From positions 38,154-102,153 of the forward strand of contig WOGZ01000107.1 of the NCBI GenBank assembly GCA_009733775.1: a stretch of 64,000 nucleotides of DNA, in the 5' to 3' direction. Under the pieces are notes generated by a model. It saw only the letters and a list, made by a program, of their open reading frames with translations, was not told the DNA's origin and ran no database searches. Positions 46,298 through 58,249 of the stretch are shown one piece after another (the stretch's first letter is position 1; each line of letters starts with the position of its first letter). This DNA is from Alectoria sarmentosa (Eukaryota; Ascomycota; Lecanoromycetes; Lecanorales; Parmeliaceae). Both the position numbers and the translations under genes were made by a program.

Positions 46298-47487
46298 ATG
46301 GCTACCGTGACCGAGACGGTCAGCTTGCCAAATGTCGGCGTGTTCACAGATCCTGAGCACAAGCTTTGGGTAGCCGAGTCTGTACCTACACTTGAGAGCG
46401 TCAAAAAGGGACAAGATCTCAAGCATGGCGAAGTCACCATTGGGATCAAGAGCACGGGAATATGCGGGTACACGGCCCTCCCCCTCCATTCTCTGCACCT
46501 TCCAAGTCCTACCAGCTGAGCAATTCCCTTTCTACAAACAGATCAGATATCCACTTCTGGCACGCCGGCCGCATCGGCCCTATGATCGTGACAGACACCC
46601 ACATCCTCGGCCACGAATCCGCCGGCGTCATTCTCGCCACGCACCCCTCAGTCACGCACCTCAAGCCCGGTGACCGCGTCGCCATCGAACCAGATATCAT
46701 CTGTGGCCACTGCGAACCCTGCCTCACGGGCCGCTACAACGGCTGCTTGAACATGCGATTCCTCTCCACGCCTCCCGTCGACGGTCTTCTGCGCCGATAT
46801 GTCAATCATCCGGCTGTCTGGTGCCATAAGATTGGCGACATGAGCTTTGAGAACGGAGCGTTGCTTGAGCCGTTGAGCGTGGCGCTTGCGGGCGTGGAGC
46901 GGGCCGGGGTGAAGTTGGGAGACCCGGTGCTGATCTGTGGGGCAGGACCGATTGGATTGACCACGCTCCTGTGTGCTGCCGCGGCCGGAGCGGAACCGAT
47001 CGTGGTCACGGATATCGATGAGGGGCGACTGGCGTTTGCAAAGGAGCTCATCCCCCGCGTGCGGACGTTCAAGGTCGAGAGGCTCACCCGGGACGAAGAC
47101 GCCGCGGAGAAGATTGTCGCGCTGGCCGGCGGCGTGCAGCCGGCCATCGCGCTCGAGTGCACGGGCGTCGAAAGCAGCATCTCCGCCGCGATCCACTCCG
47201 TCAAGTTCGGCGGCAAGGTCTTCGTCATCGGGGTCGGCAAACCGGAGATGCAGCTGCCCTTTATGCGGCTGAGCACGCAGGAGATCGACCTGCAGTTCCA
47301 GTACCGGTATGCCAACACGTGGCCGAGGGCCATTCGGCTGGTGGAGAGCGGGGTCGTGGATCTGAGCCGGATGGTCACGCATCGGTTCGATATCGAGGAC
47401 GCCGTCAGCGCTTTCGAGACGGCGGCCGATCCCAAGACGGGGGCTATCAAGGTGCAGATTCAGAGCGAGATGGATGTGCAGTGGTGA
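46298..47487 (+). CDS. L-arabinitol 4-dehydrogenase (zinc-dependent MDR family)
   Basis: Exons 46298..46467 and 46542..47487 encode 371 aa. The start sits in a strong context (GCCACCATGG). The N-terminal catalytic domain has [20 protein letters not shown] and the zinc-site motif LGHESAGVI. The structural-zinc cysteines are in [16 protein letters not shown] Rossmann fold follows ([15 protein letters not shown]), with [10 protein letters not shown] providing the acidic residue that favours NAD+. The sequence fits fungal L-arabinitol 4-dehydrogenase better than xylitol dehydrogenase, but the two are close. It oxidises L-arabinitol to L-xylulose in the pathway whose first enzyme, xylose/aldose reductase, is encoded at 22803-23885. 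GC-rich third positions suggest high expression. Confidence 0.92.
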
Positions 47488-47836
47488 GGGAGATGGGAGC
47501 AGGGGCTGAATTGTCATGTACGTGCGGTAGGTAGAGGTAGAGGTAGAGGTAGAGAATGAAAGCGTACTGATAAGTATTTGATTCGTTTGCTATGCTACCT
47601 TATCTATCCCCATGAATATCGAGTGAAGCTTTGCATTCGCCTGTAAGACCGCGCTCTTTGCTGTTTTCAGTGTATGCAGCCGAGTGTCTGAGATCCAGGA
47701 GAATCCGACAAAGGGCGGGGCTGTATAGTACCCGAGAGAGGGATCAAGCCGCGCTGTTCAAAGACGGATCCGATGGCCAATCTTGTGGCGGAAGCCCTTT
47801 CGTACGCGACAGGGATAAACCAGCAGCTTGCCTAGC
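47488..47836. other. 3' intergenic with a (TAGAGG)n repeat
   Basis: Four hexanucleotide TAGAGG-type units lie at about 47528-47553. No gene otherwise; it separates convergent genes. Confidence 0.6.
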
Positions 47837-49015
47837 TCATGTGCGATGAAATTGCCGGCGATGTTCCTTTTCGTCACAGGCCATCGAAAACCAGCCGATT
47901 TGCTTCCTGGTTCGGAGACCTCTCCTGTCCCACACCCTCTTGTTGGACACCTGTCTAATGGGTAGAGCCCAAACCTTGGAGCAAATGCTGGACGCCAAAT
48001 CCTGTGCTGGAGTTCCGTCGGGTAACAGAGATCGCAAAGTTTCCAAGCCTTGATGGTCCATGATGCGGAGGAAGAGATCGAAACGACGGCTCCTTTCGGC
48101 TTCTCCTACGTCTTTATGGCCAGATTGTGTGTCGAAATAGACTCTGAGCCTTTGATGGTTGTCGGCCGAAATGTTGAGACGGGACCGTGTGGCATCCTGT
48201 CCTTCAAGTTCGTATTGGATCGTCCGATTTTCCATCCAATCACGACGGGATCCAGAGCCAAGAAGTCCGAAATTCAAGGGTAGCTGCCCGTACGCTTCTT
48301 CGATGTCTGCGTGGAAAAGGTTGCAATATATGACGAAGCTATAGAGACTCGCCCTCGCGAGTTCTAGATCTGTCCACGGAGCGCATTCGTTCTCGTCATC
48401 ATCACTGGATTGTAGCCCATTAAAGTTACGTTCCGCGCGGCAATTTTGTTGATGCGTTGCTCCTGTTTTTGCTGCGATGGCTTTGCCGAGTGGTCCAATG
48501 ACTTTGACATCGGCCTCATGGAGGGCTTGGACGTCTTCAACACCCCACCTCGCAAATTCCACGCCCAACTTGAGGAGCCCCTCGTCGCCTTCCATATTAA
48601 TGGCATCCTTAAGCTCCTGACGGTTTTGCGGGCTCTTAACCGCCCAATCGGCAACTTGGCGAGCTAATCCCGCCATGAGGAGGTCAGCGTGCACCGGCAA
48701 GCAGCCATCCTTGTGGCGTCTGGTGAAAAAAGCCGGGAAGGTTGCTTTAGTGTTGACACAGGTGTGATAGAAGCGGCGACACATTCGGATGGTAGCATAC
48801 CAGTCATCAAGACACTCAAGGAAGTACGGAAGACTTGTGAGGATATTGTTTGGTAGGTCCGTAACCTTCGTTCCGGTAATTACGTTCGGGGGCTCGACCG
48901 CTGTCAATGGGTTGAGATGTTGCAAGATACTCAACAGTGGCCCATCATGACCGGCCATTGATGGGCAATTCCAGCATTCGTCGGACCGAAAGCGTGTAAG
49001 ATGCATTTGTGACAT
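47837..49015 (-). CDS. F-box-like hypothetical protein
   Basis: A single exon of 392 aa starting MSQMHLTRFRSDECWNC; this is the first ATG in frame. An F-box-like segment TKVTDLPNNILTSLPYFLEC then LDDWYATIRMCRRFYHTC (about residues 50-90) has the L-P-x-x-I-L and Leu/Cys pattern of degenerate fungal F-boxes. The rest is helical with no recognised domain: GLARQVADWAVKSPQNRQEL; LARASLYSFVIYCNLFHADI. Such proteins are numerous and poorly conserved in filamentous ascomycetes. A substrate-adaptor role in an SCF ligase is an inference from the motif. Confidence 0.65.
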   Translation of the reverse strand: MSQMHLTRFRSDECWNCPSMAGHDGPLLSILQHLNPLTAVEPPNVITGTKVTDLPNNILTSLPYFLECLDDWYATIRMCRRFYHTCVNTKATFPAFFTRRHKDGCLPVHADLLMAGLARQVADWAVKSPQNRQELKDAINMEGDEGLLKLGVEFARWGVEDVQALHEADVKVIGPLGKAIAAKTGATHQQNCRAERNFNGLQSSDDDENECAPWTDLELARASLYSFVIYCNLFHADIEEAYGQLPLNFGLLGSGSRRDWMENRTIQYELEGQDATRSRLNISADNHQRLRVYFDTQSGHKDVGEAERSRRFDLFLRIMDHQGLETLRSLLPDGTPAQDLASSICSKVWALPIRQVSNKRVWDRRGLRTRKQIGWFSMACDEKEHRRQFHRT

Positions 49016-49548
49016 GATGGATTTATGGGAGTAGCCACGGAAGGAATATGCAGTTGATGGGATCAAGTTCGATGATGACCTGTTACTGACAGGGTTCTGT
49101 CAGAGGCCATGTTGGGATATTGTATCCTTCTGAAGAATGTTGTTAATGTTTCAATCAATTGAAGAAGAGTTAGCCGCGTCTGCCTGGCAAGCGCGCTGGC
49201 GCAAGTCCATTCATCGTTCTTTCCTCTTTAAGACCGATATACTGCATGCCGGTCATATAGACAATGACACCAGAAGAGGCCAGTGCTTCATGACATCGTG
49301 AGATAAGCACTGCGTAAGATAGCTCTTCTAGAACGACGCTCTGAATGTGGGTATATCTGCTCCGAAATCCCCAAATCCAAGACGACAAAGAGTGCCAAAA
49401 CGCAAGAAAGCCATCCAGGGTAAACAGATCAAACCTTCCTGCTTCACCCATGAAACCCTAACGCCGAACTCGACCCTTTCGTCATACTTTTACATCATCC
49501 AAAACGGTATTTAGCACGCCGTTGCCCACGAAGATCCAAGAAGATTAC
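49016..49548. other. Intergenic; one weak 93-codon frame
   Basis: An ATG-started minus-strand frame of 93 codons occupies 49170-49451. It has no domain or homology I recognise, so it is not called as a gene. Confidence 0.4.
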
Positions 49549-51994
49549 CTAACTCTGTATAACCACTCCATCTCTTCCCTCAGCATCTTCGACGTGAAAT
49601 CCAAAAACCAACCTGAAAAGATCTTTCAGCCAAGCATATTGCCCGTGACTGCCAACCATCCACCTCACACTCCTTGCCACATCGGCAGCCCTCGCCCTCC
49701 TCACTGGCCCTGGACTCCTTAGTGCCGGATCGCTAGCCACAGCCTTTTTGTAATCATGTAATAGTTGAGACTGCCAAGGCTGCGTTCCGAAGGAATTGGA
49801 AGGAACGGACTTGACGAACGCGGCAAGGGTAGTGGAGGAGGAGCGTTGAAAGCCTGTGTTTATAGCTGCTTTTACTATGAGCAATTTCAGACATGTGAGA
49901 CGCGCGTCTTCGGCATTGGGCTGACCATCGACAGGGTTGATGATTGTTGAGGTTGATGAGGTCGTACGCCCTGAGGATTGGGAGTAGCCGCTCAAATTGC
50001 TAGAGGACGAAGACCATTGCGGTTGATGCTGGCCTGGCTGTTGGCGATTATTCTGATCTGAGGGGCCGAGAACCAAGATATTGGGCATAGGACCTTCGTC
50101 TGGGGAGTCCTGCACCGTGTCTTCGAAGACGGTGGTGGGAGTTTCGGGGTTTGCGCGGCCAAAGTCATCGTCTTCTGACTCGTAATATGTCTCGGGTACG
50201 TGGGCGAAGGACGCGGCCACTTGCGATTGTTTCGCTTGTTGAAAAGCCTGCGTGAAGGTCGTTTGGCTGGGTCGAGGTGTGCCGCGATCCGGCCGTATTT
50301 GGGTCCATCCTTCGCGGAAGAGGTCGCAGAGTTCCCAGCATGCTTGTACTGCAGAGCCGAGGAGTTCTTCGTCGGCGGGTTTGCCTTCGCGCTTGTTTTG
50401 GCGGAGGCTGAACAGCATCTCCGCCAGGGACCAGCAGGCTTCGAGGAGGGAGTCAGTCTCTCGGGCGAGGTCGGAGCGTTGTTTCATTAGGCGGTGGCAG
50501 AGTGTTATATAGAAATCCAAGGTCCGTTCTCGAAAGGCTTCTGGCAGTGTTCGGTCGTGCGTATTGTAAAGATGGTTGTTGAGCTCGAAACTGACTCGTA
50601 GGACCGAGTCAGCTACGTCATTGTCTCGCCGCCGCACTTCAAACAGGCATTGGCAAAAGTCGCGGCAGAGATCCAGAGTTGGTCGGACTTGAGTGGCTAT
50701 CTCTTCGTCTCGTGTTTCATACAGCTTCTGACAAAGCTTCCAACATGATTTCCAGGCCTGTTCTTGCATGTCACCTTTGGCTGAGAAGCTGAAATGTGAC
50801 CTCTCATCACTGAATATCCTCTCCCGGTGGATATAGCTCAAGCCAGCCAAAGTGTTGCATAGTGTCCAACACTCGCTGAGCGCGATCTTGAGGGCTGCAA
50901 CTTCGTCGGCTGTTTCCTGAAAGCGTTCAACAGTGTGGTCAAAGAGGGAAGTGTGGTGGTTAGGAGTCAGGTCGTCATTGTTCTCAGTGTCTATTGCTTC
51001 TGGTATATCTGTTTCCAAATAAGCTCCCAAACCTGTTGGAGACGGCATCAATGACTACCTTCAAGATTACTCGACCGCGAGCTCGACCGTGAAGTGTTAT
51101 TCGGTCTCTTGGGCTCTAAGGTCTGTGTCTCTGCCTCTGGTCTTGTTTGCGCTCTAGGGGTAGCGGACCAATCTCTTGTGATTGGCGCAATTGAGGTTTG
51201 TATGGGAGGCGGCGAGCTCGGACTATTCGAGATCTTCTGCAAGACGTATTACTCCCGATAGCAAAGCTTATGTACAGGAAGCCCTACCTTCCCCCCTGCA
51301 TTGTCCTCCGGCGGAGGTACAATAACAATGTCTGATGCTTGCGAAGGCGTAGGTGTGGAGCGACGTAGTGAAGGGGGGGATTGCCGGTGCTTTTACCCAA
51401 TTAGCAATATGCAGCTGAGCTCCGGCTGGCCTGATGGATCTTACAAAAGTGTCGAAACCTTGCGGAGCATGTATGACTGAGCTGGGCTGCTCATCTTCGT
51501 CTGATCTAGGCTTTCGAGCATCTGAAGCCGCGTTCGCAGTTTCAAGCTAGACAGTCGTAAATCCACTGCTGCTTGTCTGGTTTCGGCAAAGCTACGCGCA
51601 TACCTTCAATGCTGGTTCTGTAGACCTCGAGGGCGCTGGGGCCTCTGGTGGCACCTGCGTAGGATCCAGATCTTCGTTTTCTATGCCTGTATCGTCGATA
51701 TCGGTCGTGTCGGTGCCGTTTGAGGATGTAGCGATAGGTGAGGGGTCGGGAATGTCACTGGGACTCGAGGCTAATGGGGAAGATTGATTGGGAGGATGGA
51801 GAGATCTGGCGTGTTCGTTGGACCTGCCACGTCAGCAAAGTTGTAGATTAGGGGAGAAATCGGGCATACACTGGACGGATGTGGGTAATGGGAGATCTGA
51901 ACGGCGCCGGCGATGTTGGGGACTCGGAGTATGGAGAGAAGGCCGACATAAGGTTGCGATCTGGGGATGGCAGCATTGGCGATTTCAGCGCCAT
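49549..51994 (-). CDS. Conserved fungal protein with CW-x-L-C helical repeats, function unknown
   Basis: Exons (minus): 51994..51870, 51823..51604, 51546..51445, 51389..51288, 51236..51059 and 51008..49549, encoding 728 aa. All junctions are in phase, and the 50-nt intron 51058..51009 removes an in-frame stop. The first ~240 residues are Pro/Ser-rich and disordered (MALKSPMLPSPDRNLMSAFS). A helical region follows with recurring [C/S][W/F]xLC-like motifs near residues 289, 331, 357, 382, 413, 434 and 466 (SECWTLCNTL, KSCWKLCQKL, EACWSLAEML, QACWELCDLF). An acidic/Ser linker leads to a conserved C-terminus (CLKLLIVKAAINTGFQRSS; WMVGSHGQYAWLKDLFRLVF). It is probably a fungal domain-of-unknown-function family. 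No catalytic motif is visible. Confidence 0.82.
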
Positions 51995-53373
51995 GGTTGC
52001 CGTGAAGCACTCGGCTCTAACATGAAAGCTTGCTGGGCTTGTCCGCGGTTGGTCAATTCTTGAGATACTCGTTGAGATGGGCGCTGATCATGTAGGAGTA
52101 GCTGGGGTGATGAAGGCTAGAAGTATCTGCGGGGCAGCATTGGTTGGAGTTGTGAACGAGGCTACAGGTAAATATGCAGCCCATTGATCATGGGATACTC
52201 GAAGCTGGTGTAATGGTGGGGCTCTTCGGCCAATGCTTGCAGTGTTTATGAATGATGACTGCATCCGACGTCGCTGGCTTGAACATGTATGTACCAGTCG
52301 TTGAATAGGATTCCCTAGATACATGTGCTTTGCCGCAACGCGAGAGGAGGACTCGAGAAACCAACCCACGCCAACGCGAAAAGGACCTTTTCAGGCTGCC
52401 GGAAGGCTTGCAGCATGCAGATAATAGTCTAGCAAATACGGAAACGACAAAGTTCTACTCGTAGAGCCTGCTTAGCAAAAGCTTCAGATCTGCGTCCTAC
52501 ATTGAAACACAGTCCTACGTTCTGACGCAAGCAATCTCAAACCTCCGCAACAGTCGCTGCTACCTTTTCTATTGGACGTGAAGCGGGGACAGCACATCGA
52601 AGCATCTCAAGCTCTAGAGGACTTGGGAGTCTTATGATTGGACGAGTGAGCTGTAAGCGCCGAGCGGGAATGCTACCACCGGCTTCAGTCTGAAGGTCGT
52701 GCACGGTTGTTACAACTTACAGTAGCTTTCCTTCTCCTGCTTCCAATCATTGAAGCAAATGAGCAATTTCTTTCGTTAGGTTTTGAGCTGGCTTGGGGCA
52801 ACTATCGACGGCTTTTCGGGTAGGCTTGCGGCGAGAACGGGAGTGATACCATCACCAAGGCGCAGGTAGCGATGCCGAGCGGCCTGACTTGAACCCAGCT
52901 GTCCCTCCATCACCTGTGTACGGACAACAGCTACAGAGATACACATTTGGATTTGGGTCGTCCAGTGGGTAGAACAATAATAAGAATGCAACCGCCATCT
53001 TCAACGGCTACAGCTATCGAGACAGTGACACCAAAATCACAGATCGTGAGACATATTTGAATAAGAAAAGGTTTTTGGATCGCAGCGCGAAAGACAGCAG
53101 GGAGCCGAAGCACTTCAAGATGGTGTCAGGGTTCCTTCAATGAAAGTGTCACGCGTCGGAGAACCACGAGAATGAATTTGAACTTTTGACTATCCACTCC
53201 TAGTCTCCTCATCTGTGCGTACCTATGTACTACCACCAGGAAAATATAAGGCTACCCATCCAACTGACACGGTCTTTGTAGCTTTCTGTAGCCTTTTGCC
53301 AACGTAGAGCTCTGAGCACGAATGCCTTTTTTTGTCGAAGAAGCTCCAGCGTGTACATGTTGCCGAGAATACC
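51995..53373. other. Intergenic region upstream of the 728-aa gene
   Basis: About 1.4 kb without a supportable gene; only short domain-less frames. It includes the promoter of the 728-aa gene and the 3' flank of the BAP31 homologue. Confidence 0.5.
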
Positions 53374-54275
53374 CTATCGATCCTTCTTAGGCGTCGAATC
53401 AGGGTTCTGCTTGCTGTATTGATCCCCCATATTTCCATATTCGCGGCTCAGGCCCTCACTCTGCTTCTTGAGCGTCTCAATGTCTCTATCCTTCTGCGCC
53501 AATTGATTCTTCAGCTTCCCAATCTCTCCAGCACCACCTGCCTGCGCGAGTTTGTCAGAGTCCTTGCCAGAAGCCTTGGGGTCACCTTCGTAGCGCTTGA
53601 CTTTCTCTTCGAGACGGAGCGTGTCCAGGATCAACACGTAGGTGCGGTTGAGGATAAGGGAGAGGAAGAGGGTGAAGCCGCAAAGGTACATGTTGCGCTG
53701 AGAGTAGAACTTGCGGGCTTGCACTTCCATGCGGCCGGAACCTTCGAGCATGGCGGAGCTGGTTGGATGTTAATGGTAGTAAAGGCTTGGATTGTGGCTG
53801 AGACGTACTTTTGGCTGCTCTTGGTTTTGGCCAATTCGACTTGAACACTGTAGACGCGGTTCACACTGTCGATGAAGAGGATCAATATGAAGATGAAGGT
53901 AATCTATCCTTATGTGAGCAGGTTGAAGCAAAAACGGGTACACGTGTAGGACTACCTTCATGCCGTATTGCAGCTTTGCTATGAGCGGATTCTCGGAAAT
54001 GAAAGTGAAGAGCTTGCGCTTTATGGTGTATGGTAGAGGGACGATAAGCAATCCGAAGATGCTCATCTCGAACACCAGGAGTGCGAACACCTAGGCAGCC
54101 ATTGGGTCAGCAGCGGATCATGAAGGAGAGCAAGGACATAGATATGAACCGGAGCGTAGATTAGTGAAGGCATTGCTGCTGTGGATGATGGAGGTACTCG
54201 ATTGTGGGTGATGTTTTAAGGTCGGTTGTTTGTTGAGAGGGAGAGGTTGCTCACCAACGAATAATACAAGGTCAT
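53374..54275 (-). CDS. BAP31/Yet-type ER membrane protein
   Basis: Exons (minus): 54275..54255, 54090..53956, 53903..53809 and 53758..53374, encoding 211 aa. The 21-nt first exon gives MTLYYSL. The predicted topology is three N-terminal membrane segments: FALLVFEMSIFGLLIVPLP, ITFIFILILFIDSVNRVYSV and MYLCGFTLFLSLILNRTYVL. A cytosolic coiled coil (GEIGKLKNQLAQKDRDIETL) and a short basic tail ending KKDR follow. The K-K-x-x-like end could act in ER retrieval. The conserved IAKLQYGMK segment between TM1 and TM2 supports the family. Yeast Yet1/Yet3 and mammalian BAP31 associate with the translocon and regulate ER exit of membrane proteins. Sec61 beta is encoded at 26441-27229. Confidence 0.93.
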
Positions 54276-54897
54276 TCTTGTAGCGGCTGAAAAAACCGGG
54301 AACGTGTTATGATGTAGTTTTGCTATAGCTACCTAAGGTAACCCGACTCTTGATACGGCCTTTACCTATTGCACCCGGGTCTAGATGATTGATTACTGAA
54401 TGGCAGACTGTTTCCTTCTTGTCGGTGTATCAAAAAGAAGAAGAGGGTATGTAAGTAGTAGCGGTGTGGAGTTGCGAGTGAAAACAGGGAGGCTTGATAT
54501 GGCAATCCGACACTTGACACTTGACCTTCACACAGCTGCCTCGGCAACATTCTTAGACGACAAATCAGAACTTTGCCTCAACTACATTACAGCATCTTTT
54601 CACAGGCAGAAGAAAATACACGATGGATTTATCAATGAAATGTAGGTTGGATCAGACAAAGCTCCTTTTAAAGAGCTGTCCTTATGCTATGCTAACACTA
54701 TTTGCGCTTCTACCAGTATGCTGTTCCTATTCAGTCAAAATTTGTCAAGTTTATGTGCAAGCCGAGCCCTGGATCATGTCGAAAAAGACCCGACCTTGAC
54801 GCTTTTTGCTCCAGGTCAAAAGCAGATTGCCTTGTCCCAGATGCTCAGGTAAGGAAACGATTGTGGCAGATGAGGAAACAGCGGCAACAAATAGTCT
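54276..54897. other. Intergenic between BAP31 promoter and DUS3 3' end
   Basis: No gene supported. ACCTAAGGTAACC-type sequence near 54330 is a common ascomycete intergenic motif. Confidence 0.5.
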
Positions 54898-57561
54898 TTA
54901 CCCCTCTGCCTCAATCTCATAGCTGTTTGACTTGTGTTTGGGTTGGAAATTGAAATCCTTGTGGGCTGGACCAAGAAACATCTCACTTCACACTGTTAGC
55001 ATTTGCATACAGAGGAGCTTTGAGCTCTGACCCACCTGATCTTGATCCAGTCCTTGTAGTTGTCACTTCCGAGAAGCGTTTCAAGATCATTCCTTCCCCT
55101 CCAAGCAGGTGGGCGATCTTGTAGGCTGGGTGGCAGATGCTCCAGGATCCCAACAGGGACGTATCTGTAGGCAAAGCTCAGCCACTCCAACAAGAATCGC
55201 CGTGTCACGCCAATGCCCATCTCGTCCGAGCCCCAGGTCTCAAGACCGTATCGAGCGTATTGCTCGACCAGGGCAAGGCGCTCACTGGCCGATTTGTCAA
55301 GGTATTGCCCTTGTTGAATCTCCTCGAATATCCCTACTCACAATCCAGGATTAGCACTGCTTGTTCGAGGCAGGAAGTTCGACTTATGGCACTTGTGCCA
55401 CGAGTAAGGTGAGGGGTTGGTTTCCGTTCAATGTCTTGCGACCCGGGTTCTCGCATTAAATTGGGAGGAGTAAGTCGGGAAGGAACCTACAAGGCTTGAT
55501 CAATGCACCTCGTGCAATCATGACCGAGTCGACTTTCGCTTCTTCGAGGTGAGTATTGTAGTCAACGTGAGAATAGCAGTCACCATTGCCGAGAAAGTAG
55601 ACCTTGCCGTTTCCGGGCTGTTCCCTCTCCTCCGTCTCTCGGCCCGTATCAGAGATATCGTCTCCTTTCTGATTGTACTCTTTGATGAGAGTTGCACATT
55701 CCGATATGTACTTCCAGTTTGCGTTCTTCGTGTATCTCTGTTGTCGGCTTCGACCGTGCAGCGTAATTGCAGCGGCACCGGACGGTCCACCACCAATTTC
55801 CAGAGCTTCTTGCCCACCGTAAATAAGACGGTCCACCAGTTTCAGAGCATTCGGCTTGTTGTCTTTCGTACCCATCCGTATCTTGACTGTAATTGGTATT
55901 TCTCCAGAGACGGCGTTCATACCGCGAACAATTTTTTCGAGCTTTCCCTGGCTATCAAGAAGAGCCGATCCGGCTCCTGTTCTGTAGACAAGGTCTATTG
56001 GACAGCCGCAATTTAGGTCAATTACCCGCAAATATGGGCACAGCTGGGTCAAGATCTCGGTGGCCTTGAGCGCTTGCCATGGTTTGTTCGCAGCGATTTG
56101 AGCTCCGAACTTGAAGTCTTTTGCGTTGTTGTAGGCCTTTACGACGGAGTCTTGGGGTTTGTGGCTTGGTGCGGTGGCTTCCGACTCGTGAGCCCGCATC
56201 AATGCCCACTCAGACTTTTGTCCTTGTATCAGGGGCAGGCTCATAGCCATTTCGGAATATGTGACCTGAGCGCCCTGAGCGACGCACAACCGCCGGAAAG
56301 GTAGGTTACCTTGCGTGGTCAACGGAGCAAGCACAGGGGTTTCTGGCCCAAAGTAGATCCTACGCTTCTCGGACGGCAAGAATGGAGGTTCAGTGTAGCA
56401 GGCTCTATTGTCGGCATCTCTGCGGGCATTTTCCTCAAGCTCTTTGCCGCTTTTCTCAATCCACTGATTATATTGATCAGCTCTTGGGGTCTTGAATTTG
56501 CGTTTCATCAAGTCGTTCTTCGCGTGGGTAGATATCTCGTTGATGGTCCCAGTATCTGAAACCCCGGAAAGCGTCTTCTCACTATGGCTGCCATCTTCTT
56601 CAGTAAGTATCAACTCTTTTCTTCCGTCTTCAAGGACTCGCTCCCTCATATGTGATCCGACGAAACGACATTTGAATCCGACGTCACATTTACCTTTTGC
56701 TTGCCTATGAAAAGTTTTGGAGTCAACATTCCTTCCATCAAGGGGAAACCTCGTGACGAGATAGCTTGGAGGGGAAAACTCCCGTGTGAGAGGCGGCTTT
56801 AGGGGTTGAACAGAGCCTTTGGCTCCCGAAGCATGGCTCGCGACTCGAAATATAGTATGAGACAGATATAATTTGGTCCAAAATAAACATACCATATTGG
56901 ACAAACCCCGCCAAACGTCGTTAGATCTTCTCTCTTCCAGTCCTTTAAATACTTGCGAAGGTCATGTTCAAACTTGCAACTGTCTCCAAAGCGACACTCA
57001 CCCGGAGAGAACTCCGGACTACTAGCACGACTTGAACATAGGCCGACCTCGTCCCTCGAGGCTCCAAAGTTTCGATTAGTATTCTGGCCTCGAGACTTTT
57101 CCTTTTCCTTGCCCCTTACACCGGCTTTGCGCTGGTCAACATGTGCAGCGCCTTCAGCGGCATCGTCATCCGCAACAGCAGCACTGTTGTCTCCTTTGCT
57201 TCCAGCTGGGTGTATGAGGAACCTGAGCAGCGTAAGCTGGCTACAAATGGAGAGGTCTTGGAGATGCTGACTCCGATTTGATAGGAGCAACGCCCTTCTG
57301 TCTTTCGGTCTGTGTGGGGCGTCGGGTTCCGTCTTCCGAGTCTAATTTTCTCCGTTTTGAAGACGATTCCTCTACGCCATCGGCAATGCTGTTTCTTTCG
57401 GATTTCTCAGCCTTGGTCACAGCAGAGTCTTCCGCGGCTGGAACGTGCTGGGGATGGAAAATCTTGTCAACCATGTCTGAGTTTGAAGACTCGTCCAATT
57501 TGATAGCTGGCTCCAGAGGATTGGGAGGTGGATCGCCATTATTGTATTCCATCTCCGCCAT
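54898..57561 (-). CDS. dus3: tRNA-dihydrouridine(47) synthase Dus3
   Basis: Exons (minus): 57561..57272, 57222..56893, 56704..55491, 55333..55036 and 54985..54898, encoding 739 aa. An acidic, Ser-rich N-terminus leads to two CCCH-type zinc fingers: [20 protein letters not shown] and, across the second intron, [15 protein letters not shown]. The flavin TIM barrel starts at [20 protein letters not shown]. The catalytic-cysteine motif is [20 protein letters not shown], with ITVKIRMG and [17 protein letters not shown]. The C-terminal helical tRNA-binding part ends [20 protein letters not shown]. Dus3 reduces U47 in the variable loop of tRNAs with FMN and NADPH. The first intron (49 nt, GTCAGC donor) was placed to restore the conserved KSEFLIHPAG junction. 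An acceptor TGCTAACAGTGTGAAG-type 3' end supports the last intron. Confidence 0.94.
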
Positions 57562-58249
57562 AACAGAATGCTGGACCCTGTGTCACTTTGCGGTGAGATT
57601 GTAGGCTAGATCAAAGTACCACGAAACTATTAGATGTCAAGATTTCAAGTGTTTGTAACGCCACAAATGCTTCTTTTGCGAGCAGCAGGCCTGTCGCTGA
57701 AGGTAGGTATCCACCTATCCCTGTGTCCCACAGAATCGCCTAGGAAGTCTCAATTCTCCTCCAGATGGCATACAACCTTTGCGATCCCTGCAAGAACGTG
57801 GAAAATAGATGAAGATGGCGTGCCGTGAAGGACCAAAGTCAACTATATTGGAGCCAACGACCAGACGTCACGCCCGTTTCAAATCCCCATAGAGTAGTTA
57901 CAACTTAGGCACTGCTTTTGAAGGGGCGGTGATGTTTATTAGTCTTGCCGCTGTCGCTCACCTCCGACGTGACAAGGACAGCTGAATGACGATATGTAAC
58001 AATAATACTGTATGTAATAATCATACTCATCGTTACTCTAACTCTCTCATATTTTGCCTCTTTTTGCCTCTCGCCTGAAGTGAATTTGGATGAGAAAGAA
58101 AGAGAGAGGCAAGTTGCATGGAATACCTTAGCTTACCTTACTTTACCTCAATACCATTGGGTCGGTACCGCTTGGAAGCGGCTTTAACTCTATTTCTTGA
58201 GCTTGAAGCCCGCCATCAAATCACTAGGTAAGGTAAGGTGCTTCTCCCG
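57562..58249. promoter_or_regulatory. Divergent upstream region of DUS3 and the SFP1-like gene
   Basis: 688 bp between start codons. TTACCTTA/TAAGGTAAGG-type short repeats occur at about 58128-58150 and 58224-58239 in opposite orientations. These are common in ascomycete intergenic DNA, so no specific regulator is assigned. Confidence 0.45.

Noticed and set aside
45608..46519. 303-codon plus-strand frame upstream of and into L-arabinitol dehydrogenase exon 1
   Set aside because: It covers the pyrimidine-rich upstream region and shares its end with the real exon 1 read past the donor. The true start is the strong-context ATG at 46298.
49170..49451. 93-codon ATG-started minus-strand frame
   Set aside because: No homology, no splice partners and no conserved features; plausible by chance in this composition.
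57223..57271. Frameshift between the two N-terminal DUS3 frames
   Set aside because: A 49-nt intron with GT...AG ends, a CTTAC branch-like site and matching phase explains the change of frame.
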